Shown: positions 33,298-41,230 of the stretch, one piece after another | How positions within the stretch are numbered: position 1 is the first letter of the stretch | Layout: every line of letters begins with the position of its first letter | Assembly: GCF_017309955.1 (NCBI RefSeq) | Contig: NZ_CP021247.1 | Location: 1 to 64,000 of the forward strand | Direction of reading: 5' to 3' | DNA from: Novosphingobium sp. KA1 | GTDB taxonomy: Bacteria; Pseudomonadota; Alphaproteobacteria; Sphingomonadales; Sphingomonadaceae | Length of the DNA: 64,000 bases | Notes under the pieces: generated by a model | Database searches by the model: none | What the model was told of the DNA's origin: nothing | Seen by the model: only the letters and a program-made list of their open reading frames with translations | Made by a program: the position numbers and the translations under genes

Positions 33298-33582
33298 ATG
33301 AAACGGCTCACCTCAATCTTCGACCTGTTTGGCGGCATCCGTCCAATGGCGCGCGCGCTTGATGAAAGCCCCAGCAAGGTCATGGGCTGGAAGCGCGCCG
33401 GCCATATTCCTGCGCAAAAGCAAGCATCGGTCCTCGCAAAAGGCGCGGCGCTAGGTTTCCCCGTAACCGCCGAGCATGTCGTGTTCCCGCTTGGCCATCC
33501 TGCATCCGATGTAGCCGGTTCCGAGGCTTCCGTCGTTTGCGATGAGAATCCGAAAGCGCAACGAAAGGGTCGCCCGCAGTGA
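33298..33582 (+). CDS. Cro-like helix-turn-helix protein
   Basis: 94 residues. IFDLFGGIRPMARALDESPSKVMGWKRAGHIPAQKQASVLAKGAALGFPVTAEHVVFPL is a YdaS/Cro-type (carph-isopro-like) DNA-binding domain; the tail is disordered and basic. It is the first gene of the rightward early operon opposite the repressor, the position of Cro or Cox. ATG 33298 lies 9 bases after the operator dyad. It overlaps the next gene by 4 bases. Confidence 0.78.
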   Translation: MKRLTSIFDLFGGIRPMARALDESPSKVMGWKRAGHIPAQKQASVLAKGAALGFPVTAEHVVFPLGHPASDVAGSEASVVCDENPKAQRKGRPQ

Positions 33583-34070
33583 CCAAGGTTCGCGCGCCCC
33601 TCACCTTCTCCCTCGCTGTCACCACGGTCGTCGGCCGCATCGGCTGGAAAGCCGCGGGCTCGATCACGCGCCGTGCGGTCCGCACTGTCCGGCACTGGAG
33701 CGAAAGCGACAAGCACGGCTCCCCCACGCTCGATCAGGCCATCGCGCTCGATCGCGCGTTTATCCTTGCCGGCGGCGGCTATGCCCCCATCCTTGAAAGC
33801 TACGCGCGCCAGTTGGACGTTGCCATGGTCGATGCCTCCGGGTGCCGTGAAGCTCTGGCCGATGATGTCGCGCTGATCTCGCGCGAAACCGGCGATGCCA
33901 TCGGCCATTGCATCCAGGCGTTGCAGCCGGGCGCCACGCCCGCGCAGATCTACCGCGCCATTGCCGAAACCGAGGAAGCCGACGCGATTTTCCCGCGCCT
34001 GATCGGTCGCTTGAAAGCCCTTCTGCCCGGCAATGGCGCCGGCCGCGAAGCCACGGGGGTAAATCACTGA
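33579..34070 (+). CDS. CII-like phage regulatory protein (putative)
   Basis: 163 residues starting at GTG. The N-terminal FSLAVTTVVGRIGWKAAGSITRRAVRTVRHWSESDKHGSPTLDQAIALDRAFILAGGGYAPILESYA is laid out like phage regulatory CII proteins (helix-turn-helix then TLDxAxxL). The rest is helical. It is second in the early operon, overlapping the genes on both sides. The assignment is tentative. Confidence 0.6.
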   Translation: MTKVRAPLTFSLAVTTVVGRIGWKAAGSITRRAVRTVRHWSESDKHGSPTLDQAIALDRAFILAGGGYAPILESYARQLDVAMVDASGCREALADDVALISRETGDAIGHCIQALQPGATPAQIYRAIAETEEADAIFPRLIGRLKALLPGNGAGREATGVNH

Positions 34071-34375
34071 TGTCGGGTCGTCCTGCCCAACTGCCGCATG
34101 TCACCTGCCCGGCCTGCGGAGGCCGCGCCTTCGCACGGACTTCCGGCAAGACCAGCGCGCTTTATCGCGAGGTCTATTACCACTGCCGCAACCCGGATGC
34201 GTGCGGGCACACCTTCGTGGTCGCGCTCGAACCGATCCGCACGATCAAGCCCAGCCGCTACCCTCAGCCGCTGCATCAGTTGCCGCTCAGCCAGTGGCGC
34301 GATGCCGCCAATGACCGGGCGGACAACGACAACAGCCTGCCGCCCGAACCGGGGAACGCTTCCCCCGGCGACTGA
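34070..34375 (+). CDS. ogr: Ogr/Delta-family zinc-binding late transcription activator
   Basis: 101 residues. The N-terminal 50 residues match Ogr/Delta (PF04606): Cys13-x2-Cys16, RTSGKTSALYREVYYHC and Cys39-x5-Cys45, then GHTF. In P2 and P4 this finger activates late promoters through a dyad near -55. The C-terminal Cys pair is one residue wider than in P2 Ogr (C-x4-C). It probably recognises the three 28-bp dyads at 6792, 15056 and 23382. It lies in the early operon, not next to D as in P2. Confidence 0.88.
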   Translation: MSGRPAQLPHVTCPACGGRAFARTSGKTSALYREVYYHCRNPDACGHTFVVALEPIRTIKPSRYPQPLHQLPLSQWRDAANDRADNDNSLPPEPGNASPGD

Positions 34376-34474
34376 CCTCAGGGCCGCCCCGGCCTGATCT
34401 GCCCCTAAGCGCACTCCCCTGCCCGGCTCGCTTCCGGGAACGCCCCTGCTTTGCCAAAATTCGGAGCCCGCCCC

Positions 34475-34672
34475 ATGCCATCCACTCACAAGGCCGCGCC
34501 AACGCTTCCGCTGCTGCGGGCCTTCTCCGCCATCTGCAGCTGCTGCGAAGCAACCGGAAACACCCTCACGCCTCACCTTCCGGCAGGCTGGGCAACGGAA
34601 ACGGTCAACGGCACAACATCGGCCTATTGCCCTGATTGCGCCATCGACCTGCCGAAGGATCGCCGCCAGTGA
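34475..34672 (+). CDS. Small four-cysteine protein
   Basis: 65 residues with two CxxC-type pairs (ICSCCEATG and YCPDCAIDL), a likely zinc-bound mini-ribbon. GGAG 9 bases before ATG 34475 supports the start. The stop overlaps the next gene's GTG. Function unknown; it belongs to the early operon. Confidence 0.65.
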   Translation: MPSTHKAAPTLPLLRAFSAICSCCEATGNTLTPHLPAGWATETVNGTTSAYCPDCAIDLPKDRRQ

Positions 34673-34869
34673 GCGCGCCCCTCGATCACCGCGAAATCCG
34701 CGCCATCGTCGTGGAACTCAGCCCGGTCTGCACAGAAACGCAGCGCCTTACGGCCTTCGCCCGGCAGGCAGAGAAAGTCGCGATGCGCTGCCTGATCACC
34801 GCGATCACCGTCCTTGGCTCGGCCTGCGTCGTCGCGCAGATCGCCATGCGCCTCGGCGCTGCGGGCTGA
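34669..34869 (+). CDS. Small membrane protein
   Basis: 66 residues from GTG 34669: a polar helix (LDHREIRAIVVELSPVCTETQRLTAFARQAEKVA) then one membrane segment (CLITAITVLGSACVVAQIAM). No family recognised. The start overlaps the previous stop, so coupled translation is likely. Confidence 0.6.
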   Translation: MSAPLDHREIRAIVVELSPVCTETQRLTAFARQAEKVAMRCLITAITVLGSACVVAQIAMRLGAAG

Positions 34870-34874
34870 CGGTC

Positions 34875-35096
34875 ATGGCGGAATTTCGCTTCAACGACCT
34901 GTTCGCCGGCACGCCGGATCTTCGCAAGATCGAGGAACTGGTGCGCTGCTGCGAGCGCCGCAAGGCCCGCGCGACTGAGAAACTCACCGCCGCCGAAGCG
35001 GAAACCGCCGCCGCGCAGGCCGCCTATGAACGGGCCGTTGCCGCCCGCGCCGACTGGATTGCGGCCAGCCCCGATCCACAACTCCTCATGCTGTAA
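34875..35096 (+). CDS. Small coiled-coil protein
   Basis: 73 residues dominated by a charged helix (LRKIEELVRCCERRKARATEKLTAAEAETAAAQAAYERAVAAR). It probably oligomerises; function unknown. It sits 5 bases after the membrane-protein gene and 11 before gapR in the early operon. Confidence 0.6.
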   Translation: MAEFRFNDLFAGTPDLRKIEELVRCCERRKARATEKLTAAEAETAAAQAAYERAVAARADWIAASPDPQLLML

Positions 35097-35107
35097 AGGG
35101 ACCGAAA

Positions 35108-35344
35108 ATGGCCGAAACCACTGACGACCGCCTGCGCCTGCTGATCGAGCGCGTCGAGCGCATGGAAGAAGAAAAGAAGGGCATCGGCGACGATATCCGG
35201 GACATCTACAACGAGGCGAAGGCCGTCGGGTACGATGTGAAGATCATGCGCCAGATCGTGCGCATCCGGAAAATGAAGCCGGATGATCGCCGCGAAATGG
35301 ACCTGCTGCTGGATACCTACAAGACCGCGCTGGGGATCGACTGA
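35108..35344 (+). CDS. gapR: GapR-family (DUF2312) nucleoid-associated protein
   Basis: 78 residues. LRLLIERVERMEEEKKGIGDDIRDIYNEAKAVGYDVKIMRQIVRIRKMKPDDRREMDLLLDTYKTALG is the full DUF2312/GapR domain. GapR of Caulobacter binds overtwisted AT-rich DNA as a tetramer and supports replication. A prophage copy could influence phage replication or host nucleoid state. It overlaps the next gene by one base. Confidence 0.88.
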   Translation: MAETTDDRLRLLIERVERMEEEKKGIGDDIRDIYNEAKAVGYDVKIMRQIVRIRKMKPDDRREMDLLLDTYKTALGID

Positions 35345-35538
35345 TGGCCCGCCGCCCGGCTTCCGCCCTCCACCCCATCGGCTGCGCCTGCAAGGCCTGC
35401 CAGCCGACCGCAGTACCTCGGCGCCGCGCCGATCTCGCCCGCACGGCCACGCGCGTGCTGGTCATCGTCGCGGTCGTGCTGACCATCCCCTTCATCGTCG
35501 CCAGCGCGCTTTCGGGCAGCAAAGGCGACCCGCGCTGA
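35344..35538 (+). CDS. Small Cys-motif membrane protein
   Basis: 64 residues: an N-terminal CACKAC motif followed by a single membrane helix (VLVIVAVVLTIPFIVASAL). No family recognised. ATG overlaps the gapR stop (TGATG), so it is part of the same transcript. Confidence 0.58.
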   Translation: MARRPASALHPIGCACKACQPTAVPRRRADLARTATRVLVIVAVVLTIPFIVASALSGSKGDPR

Positions 35539-35634
35539 CCGGGCTTCATCCGGTCAGCCTCCCATCCCAATGCACGGCAGTGACGCGGGCGCCCTTTGCG
35601 GGCCACCTGCCGGCGAAACGACAAAGGAACTCCA

Positions 35635-35832
35635 GTGGGCAGAGCCCCCTCAGCCTTCCGTCAAACCGACGTGGTGCGTGCCGTGAAGGCCGCTCGCTCA
35701 GCGGATATGACCGTCTCAGGCGTGGAGATCGCGCCCGATGGAACCATCCGCATCCTCACTACAGCGCTTCCCGAAGCCCCCGCATCACCCTTCGATAAAT
35801 GGAGAAGCAAGCGCGATGCGCGTGCGAATTAA
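35635..35832 (+). CDS. Small protein preceding the integrase
   Basis: 65 residues from GTG 35635, with AAAGGA at 35622-35627. The sequence RAPSAFRQTDVVRAVKAARSADMTVSGVEIAPDGTIRI is of a type found just upstream of many alphaproteobacterial integrases. Possibly an excisionase-like or DNA-binding helper, but no clear helix-turn-helix is seen. It overlaps the integrase gene by 17 bases. Confidence 0.6.
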   Translation: MGRAPSAFRQTDVVRAVKAARSADMTVSGVEIAPDGTIRILTTALPEAPASPFDKWRSKRDARAN

Positions 35833-36868
35833 GGGCCTGCACAAGGTCAACGCCAAGCTCGCCTCAGGCAAGCGCGTCACCTACTATTACGCTTGGCGTG
35901 GTGGCCCACGCCTTGAGGGCGAGCCCGGATCGCCGGAATTCATGAGCAATTACAACGCTGCCATTGCCCGTCAGCGCAATCGCAACGAAGATTTGCTTAT
36001 CTCCGTGCTGGACCGCTTCGAGGAATCGAGCGAGTTCGCAGCCCTCGCGGAGCGCACCCGCAAGGACTATCGCCGGCAACTGATCGTGATCGAGCGCGAA
36101 TTCGCCGACTTCCCGATCGCAGCGCTCGAAGACCGCCGCACGCGCGGGGAATTCCTGGCTTGGCGTGAACGACTGGCGGTGAAGTCGCGCCGGCAGGCCG
36201 ACTATGCCTTTGCCGTCCTCGCCCGCACAATGTCGTGGGCGTACAATCGCGGCATCGTGCCCTTGAACCCGTGCGAACGACCGGGACGACTTTATAAGGC
36301 CTCGCGCTCTGAAAACGTGTGGTCCGATGCAGACGAACAGGCTTTCTATGCAGCTGCCCCACAGCACTTGCATCTGGCGCTGACGCTGGCCCTCTGGACC
36401 GGCCAGCGACAGGGTGACCTCCTGCATCTCAAATGGGCAGCATTCGACGGCAAGACGATCCGCCTACGCCAGCGCAAGACCAAGGTGTCAATCGCCGTGC
36501 CGACAGGCGCGCCGCTCAGACAAGCCCTTGAGCGCACACGGGCTCGCTATGCCGCCGAGGGCAAGTCGCTGCCCGACACCATCCTCGCCACCGAACGGGG
36601 AACGCAATGGACCGAATCGGGCTTCCGCGCCTCGTGGCGCAAGGCCTGCATCAAGGCCGGAATCTCCGGGCTGACCTTCCACGATTTGCGCGGCACCGCC
36701 GTCACGCGTCTCGCCATCGCAGGCGCAACCGTTCCTGAAATCGCGGCGATCACCGGACACAGCCTGAAGGAGGTCGGGACTATCCTCGACACCCACTACA
36801 TGCACCGCGACCCCGCGCTGAGCGAAGCCGCCATCCGCAAGCTTGAGGACCACCGCTCTGTAAAATGA
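35816..36868 (+). CDS. int: Tyrosine-family site-specific integrase
   Basis: 350 residues. An N-terminal arm/core-binding part (residues 1-170) precedes the catalytic domain. Catalytic residues are visible: Arg in TGQRQGDLLHL, Lys in RQRKTKVS, His-x-x-Arg in FHDLRGTA, His in ITGHS and the nucleophile Tyr in THYMH. It ends 80 bases from the 3' end of a tRNA-Met gene, the likely integration target. It reads with the early operon. Confidence 0.93.
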   Translation: MRVRIKGLHKVNAKLASGKRVTYYYAWRGGPRLEGEPGSPEFMSNYNAAIARQRNRNEDLLISVLDRFEESSEFAALAERTRKDYRRQLIVIEREFADFPIAALEDRRTRGEFLAWRERLAVKSRRQADYAFAVLARTMSWAYNRGIVPLNPCERPGRLYKASRSENVWSDADEQAFYAAAPQHLHLALTLALWTGQRQGDLLHLKWAAFDGKTIRLRQRKTKVSIAVPTGAPLRQALERTRARYAAEGKSLPDTILATERGTQWTESGFRASWRKACIKAGISGLTFHDLRGTAVTRLAIAGATVPEIAAITGHSLKEVGTILDTHYMHRDPALSEAAIRKLEDHRSVK

Positions 36869-36920
36869 GCTGTAAAATGCCCTTCAAGCGTCCCAACAAT
36901 GACGAGAAAATGGCAATAAA

Positions 36921-36943
36921 AAAGCCCGGAAAATCCGGGCTTT
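36921..36943. terminator. Terminator between integrase and tRNA-Met
   Basis: AAAGCCCGGA (36921-36930) and TCCGGGCTTT (36934-36943) are perfectly complementary around AAA. On the minus strand the stem is followed by TTTTTTATT, so it ends the tRNA transcript; it can also stop rightward early transcription. Confidence 0.82.
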
Positions 36944-36948
36944 ATGGA

Positions 36949-36992
36949 TGGTAGCGGAGGAGGGACTCGAACCCCCGACACGCGGATTATGA
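36949..36992. other. Likely prophage attachment site (attR) in tRNA 3' half
   Basis: The tyrosine integrase ends just beside the 3' end of this tRNA, and phages of this class recombine within tRNA 3' ends. The exact core is unknown because the matching copy (attL) was not seen in positions 1-3834 and presumably lies beyond the left edge. Confidence 0.45.
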
Positions 36993-37025
36993 TTCCGCTG
37001 CTCTAACCAGCTGAGCTACTCCGCC
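36949..37025 (-). tRNA. tRNA-Met (CAT), elongator type
   Basis: A complete 77-base cloverleaf with encoded CCA: acceptor GGCGGAG pairing with CTCCGCT-type end, D-arm GCTCAGCTGGTTAGAGC, anticodon stem GCGGA/TCCGC with loop ATCATAA (anticodon CAT), and a T-arm containing GGTTCGAGTCC. GC at the acceptor start and no initiator-specific features favour elongator Met; a lysidine-modified Ile-2 tRNA cannot be excluded. It remains intact after prophage insertion. Confidence 0.93.
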
Positions 37026-37134
37026 ATACCAATACCACCGCATAGGTGGCTCTGCATGGTGCCGCGGGGAGCGCCCCGGGCAGGTGCGTGCCTCTAAGGG
37101 GAAGGTTGCCCGCGGTCAACACCCAAAAAGCACT

Positions 37135-37677
37135 TTAGCCGCGAAATTTTACGATGCGAATTTCCCGCCAGAGCCCCTCCTCCCACGCGTAGAGCCCGAA
37201 GCCCCGGAACCGAAACGAAACGGGCGCCAGTTCCGCCTGCAATCGGGCCTGCAAGGCCTGCGCCTGCGCCGAGGAGACCTTGTTCTGCACCGTCACATGC
37301 AATCGCAGCGGACGGCTGTCCTGAACCGTGAGCAGGCCGTGCATGCGATCGGCGATCCGCGCATGCAGGTCTTCCATCGCCGGGCTGTGAACCGCCAGCG
37401 CCGTGCCGCGCTCCAGCTTCATCAGCCCTGAAATCCGTGCAGGCGGCGGTGCCGAGCGCGCTAGCTCGCCGAGAATCGCCATGAGTTCGGCCTCCACGGA
37501 CGGCGGCAAGGCGTGAAACAGCGTGACGTGCGCCCGCAGGCGGTTGCGCTCCGGAGGATAATGTGCCCGGCGCAGGCCATCGGCCCAGCCCAGCACGTCG
37601 GCGGGCAGTTCCGCCGTAACCAGCAACGGCGCACCGGGGCGGCGCTCGCTTGCCAGGATCTCACCCGCTCTTTTCAT
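37135..37677 (-). CDS. 2'-5' RNA ligase / LigT-like phosphoesterase
   Basis: 180 residues of the 2H phosphoesterase superfamily. Two HxT motifs are present in the expected halves, RAHVTLF (about residue 49) and RLHVTVQ (about 125). These enzymes hydrolyse or form 2'-5' or cyclic phosphodiester bonds in RNA; the physiological substrate is unclear. The first chromosomal gene to the right of the tRNA. Confidence 0.85.
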   Translation of the reverse strand: MKRAGEILASERRPGAPLLVTAELPADVLGWADGLRRAHYPPERNRLRAHVTLFHALPPSVEAELMAILGELARSAPPPARISGLMKLERGTALAVHSPAMEDLHARIADRMHGLLTVQDSRPLRLHVTVQNKVSSAQAQALQARLQAELAPVSFRFRGFGLYAWEEGLWREIRIVKFRG

Positions 37678-37803
37678 GCCTGCTCCCGTCTCACCCCGCC
37701 TCGATAGCGGACGATTCCCACTCCCACCACGAGCGGATTGTCAGCGGGCAGCCCATGCGGCAGGATCGCCCTATCCTATGGTGGTGCACCTGGGGAGAGC
37801 AAC

Positions 37804-38214
37804 ATGCGCAGGTTCTGGATCATCGCCTCCGGCATCCTGGTGTGGAACCTGCTGGGCGACGCCGCCTATTTCATGCAGGCCAGCACCGATCTCGACGAAC
37901 TGGCCCGAACCGATCCGGTCGCCGCCCAGGCCTTGATGCAGATGCCCGCCTGGGCCTGGGGCGCCTATGCGATCGCGGTATGGAGCGGAACCCTGGGCGC
38001 GCTCCTGCTGCTGATGCGACGCGGAAGCGCCTGGGCCTTCTTTGCGCTGTCGCTGGCGGGCGTGATCGTGCAGTTCGGCTGGAGCTTCCTCGATTTCGGG
38101 ATGCTGGGCGCCAAGGGACCGGCTTCGGTGATCTTTCCGCTGATGATCCTGGCGATCGCGATCGCATCGGTCACGTATGCACGCCGCAAGCGGGCCGACG
38201 GCACGTTGCATTGA
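37804..38214 (+). CDS. Four-helix integral membrane protein
   Basis: 136 residues with four hydrophobic segments (WIIASGILVWNLLGDAAYFM, WGAYAIAVWSGTLGALLLLM, WAFFALSLAGVIVQFGWSFL, VIFPLMILAIAIASVTYA). No specific family is assigned; similar small proteins are often annotated as sugar-transporter-like. A GGGAGAG motif upstream supports ATG 37804. Confidence 0.75.
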   Translation: MRRFWIIASGILVWNLLGDAAYFMQASTDLDELARTDPVAAQALMQMPAWAWGAYAIAVWSGTLGALLLLMRRGSAWAFFALSLAGVIVQFGWSFLDFGMLGAKGPASVIFPLMILAIAIASVTYARRKRADGTLH

Positions 38215-38335
38215 CGCAGGCCCAGGGCATTGGCGCGGGCCCTTGGCAAACGGCCCGGGGCGGGCAGCGGGCGCCACGCCCCCCCCTTGTCCGCGCCCGT
38301 CCGCGCCTGACCGCCCCTGCCCGTTTATCGCGACC

Positions 38336-39310
38336 TCAGATCTCGCCGCGCGCGCGGCGGATCGCGAACCACTTCTTCACGTTCTCGTTGTGCTCGGCCA
38401 GCGTCGAGGCAAAAGCGTGGCCACCGGTCCCGTCGGCAACCATGTAGAGCGCGCCGGTCTTGGCCGGGTGCAGCACCGCCTCGATAGAGGCCTTGCCCGG
38501 GTTGGTGATCGGGTACTTGGGCAGGCCGGGCATCGAGTAGGTATTGTAGTCGTTGACGGCGCGGATCTCCGACTGGAGGATCCGGCGGCCGAGCGGCTTG
38601 CCCCGGGTGATCGGGTAGATGATCGTAGGATCGGCCTGCAGCGGCATGCCGATGCGCAGGCGGTTGGAATAGAGCCCGGCCACCATCGTCCGCTCGGAGG
38701 GCTTGCCGGTTTCCTTCTCGACGATCGAGGCAAGAATGACGGCCTGCCCGGGCGTCTTCACCACCAGACCCTGGTCGCGCTTGTCCCAAAGTTCGGCCAG
38801 CGTCCGCCGCATGGCCGCCTGCATGCGGCGCAGCACGTCCTCACGGCTTTCACCCTTGCCGAAGGCGTAGCTGTCCGGGAGGATCGAGCCTTCGTCCGGC
38901 ACGGCGACGTCGCCGGTCAGACCACTCTGCGCCATCAAGCGTTCCTGCACCATGATCGAGGGCATGCCCTCCGGCACGGTGACGAAGCGGCGGATCACAT
39001 CGTCGCTGGAGATGATCGCCAGGATGCGCGAGGAACTGGCGTGGGCGGGAATGGCGAACTCGCCCGCCTTGATCGCGCCGCCGCCGCCGAACACGCGGGC
39101 GCGCAGCGCAAAGCCGCTGGCAGAGCGGATCGCGCCCTGTTTTTCCAGCCGCTCCGCCACCGAGGCGAGGCTCGCCCCGTTGGGAACAATGAAATGGGTG
39201 TCCTTCGCGAGCGGGCCGGAACCGTACCAGCCGCCCACGAAGGACCAGAGGGCGATCACCGCCGACAGGCCGATGGCCGCGACGATAAACCAGTTGCGCC
39301 GCGACATCAT
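38336..39310 (-). CDS. mltG: Endolytic murein transglycosylase MltG
   Basis: 324 residues of the YceG family: one N-terminal membrane anchor (WFIVAAIGLSAVIALWSFVGG), a LysM-like region and a catalytic domain with EKETGKPSERTMVAGLYSNRL containing the family glutamate. It cuts nascent glycan strands and limits their length. It follows fabF by 21 bases in the common acpP-fabF-mltG operon. Confidence 0.93.
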   Translation of the reverse strand: MMSRRNWFIVAAIGLSAVIALWSFVGGWYGSGPLAKDTHFIVPNGASLASVAERLEKQGAIRSASGFALRARVFGGGGAIKAGEFAIPAHASSSRILAIISSDDVIRRFVTVPEGMPSIMVQERLMAQSGLTGDVAVPDEGSILPDSYAFGKGESREDVLRRMQAAMRRTLAELWDKRDQGLVVKTPGQAVILASIVEKETGKPSERTMVAGLYSNRLRIGMPLQADPTIIYPITRGKPLGRRILQSEIRAVNDYNTYSMPGLPKYPITNPGKASIEAVLHPAKTGALYMVADGTGGHAFASTLAEHNENVKKWFAIRRARGEI

Positions 39311-39331
39311 CGCCTCTTCAGCCTTTCGCGA

Positions 39332-40591
39332 TCAGTCGATCTTGCGCATCACCAGGCTGGCGTTGGTGCCGCCGAAGCCGAACGAGTTGTTCAGCACCGC
39401 GCGCACCTCACGCTTGCGCGCGACGTGGGGAACCAGGTCAACGCCCTCGCAGCCCTCGTCCGGGGTGTCGAGATTGAGCGTGGGCGGCACAATCTGGTCA
39501 CGCATCGCCAGGATGCAGAAGATCGATTCGACCGCGCCGGCACCGCCGAGCAGGTGGCCGATGGCCGACTTGGTCGAGCTCATCGACACCGAGCCGATGG
39601 CATCGCCGAACAGGCGGCGCACGGCGCCCAGTTCGATGGTGTCGGCCATGGTCGAAGTGCCGTGGGCGTTGATGTAGTCGATGTCGGCCGGGGTCATGCC
39701 CGCCTTCTTCAGCGCCATCTGCATCGAGCGGTAGGCACCGTCGCCGTCGGGATGCGGAGCGGTGACGTGGAAGGCATCGCCCGAAAGGCCGTAGCCGATC
39801 ACTTCGCAGTAGATCTTCGCGCCGCGGGCCTTGGCGTGCTCGTATTCCTCGAGGACAAGAACGCCGGCGCCCTCGCCCATGACGAAGCCGTCACGATCCT
39901 TGTCGTAAGGGCGGCTCGCCTGTTCGGGGCGGTCGTTGTAGCTGCAGTTGAGCGCGCGGGCCTGCGCGAAACCGGCAATGCCGATCGGGCAGACAGTCGA
40001 TTCGGCGCCGCCCGCCAGCATGATGTCGGCATCGCCGTCCTTGATCATGCGTGCGGCATCGCCGATTGAGTGGGCGCCGGTCGAGCAGGCGGTGACGACC
40101 GCGTGGTTCGGACCCTTGAGGCCGTACTTGATCGAGACCTGACCCGAGATCAGGTTGATCAGGCGGCCGTGGACGAAGTGCGGCGAGACGCGGCCGGGGC
40201 CCTTTTCGGCCAGAACCAGCGATTCGCTTTCGATGCCCGGCAGACCGCCGATGCCCGAACCGATCGAGCAGCCCGCCATGAGCTTGTCTTCCTCGCTCAT
40301 GTCGGTGAGACCGGCGTCCTCGAGCGCCTGGCCTGCGGCATCGATGCCGAAGACGATGAAGGGATCGACCTGGCGCTGGATCTTGTGATCAACGCGCTTG
40401 CCGGCATCGAACCCGTACTCATGATCGGCCGGCTTCACTTCGCAGGCGATCTGGCACTTCTGGTCCGAAGCATCGAACTTGGTGATCGGACCCGCACCGC
40501 TCTTGCTAGCAAGGATGTTGGCCCAGGTGGTCTCGACATCAGCCCCGAGCGGGGTGACCAGACCAAGACCGGTTACGACGACGCGACGCAT
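39332..40591 (-). CDS. fabF: 3-oxoacyl-ACP synthase II (KAS II)
   Basis: 419 residues, full family length. The condensing triad is visible: Cys in VTACSTGAHSIGDAARMI, His in NAHGTST and His in IGHLLGGAGAVE. The enzyme elongates acyl-ACP with malonyl-ACP in fatty acid synthesis. It lies between acpP (169 bases upstream) and mltG. Confidence 0.97.
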   Translation of the reverse strand: MRRVVVTGLGLVTPLGADVETTWANILASKSGAGPITKFDASDQKCQIACEVKPADHEYGFDAGKRVDHKIQRQVDPFIVFGIDAAGQALEDAGLTDMSEEDKLMAGCSIGSGIGGLPGIESESLVLAEKGPGRVSPHFVHGRLINLISGQVSIKYGLKGPNHAVVTACSTGAHSIGDAARMIKDGDADIMLAGGAESTVCPIGIAGFAQARALNCSYNDRPEQASRPYDKDRDGFVMGEGAGVLVLEEYEHAKARGAKIYCEVIGYGLSGDAFHVTAPHPDGDGAYRSMQMALKKAGMTPADIDYINAHGTSTMADTIELGAVRRLFGDAIGSVSMSSTKSAIGHLLGGAGAVESIFCILAMRDQIVPPTLNLDTPDEGCEGVDLVPHVARKREVRAVLNNSFGFGGTNASLVMRKID

Positions 40592-40760
40592 TCACGCTCT
40601 CCAAAACTCAAATAGGCCGTGGTTGCACCGCTGGAAACTCCACCGGCAGAAACGGCAACAGGCCCGCCCCCTTAGAGGTCGAGCCTGTCGATTTCAATCC
40701 GTGAGTGGACACAAGGCGCCCCGGCCGAGACCGGAAACGCCATTGTGACCGAAGGCCGGA

Positions 40761-40997
40761 TCAGCCCTTGTTCTCTTCGATGTACTTGATCGCATCGGAG
40801 ACGGTGCTGATCTTTTCAGCCGCATCGTCCGGGATCTCGACGCCGAATTCTTCTTCGAACGCCATGACCAGCTCGACGATGTCGAGCGAGTCAGCGCCCA
40901 GATCGTCGATGAAGCTTGCTTCTTCGGTGACCTTGTCGGCTTCCACGCCGAGGTGCTCGACGACGATCTTCTTAACCCGATCGGCGGTATCGCTCAT
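40761..40997 (-). CDS. acpP: Acyl carrier protein
   Basis: 78 acidic residues: [63 protein letters not shown]. The serine of GADSLD carries 4'-phosphopantetheine. GAAGGGG precedes ATG 40997. It supplies FabF and the rest of fatty acid synthesis. Confidence 0.98.
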   Translation of the reverse strand: MSDTADRVKKIVVEHLGVEADKVTEEASFIDDLGADSLDIVELVMAFEEEFGVEIPDDAAEKISTVSDAIKYIEENKG

Positions 40998-41182
40998 GTG
41001 AATAGACCCCTTCAAAAATCGGTCAGTATTGTATCTCGCCAGCCGCCCTAATGATTGGGCGGGGCGCTGGCAAGCCTCGCGCGCAAGTTGGTGCCGTCGC
41101 GCGAGGCATCGCAGGCGTCCTTATCGACCTGCGCCGGGCTTTTCCAGCCCATATCGCCCATTCTTCAGCCGCCTCGGCGAAA

Positions 41183-41206
41183 AAGACCCCGGAAAACCGG
41201 GGTCTT
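41183..41206 (-). terminator. Intrinsic terminator of aspS
   Basis: AAGACCCCGG (41183-41192) and CCGGGGTCTT (41197-41206) form a perfect 10-bp stem with AAAA loop, with A/T runs on both sides. It lies 25 bases past the aspS stop on the minus strand. Confidence 0.88.
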
Positions 41207-41230
41207 CTTTTAGAGGCAAACAGCCTGCTG

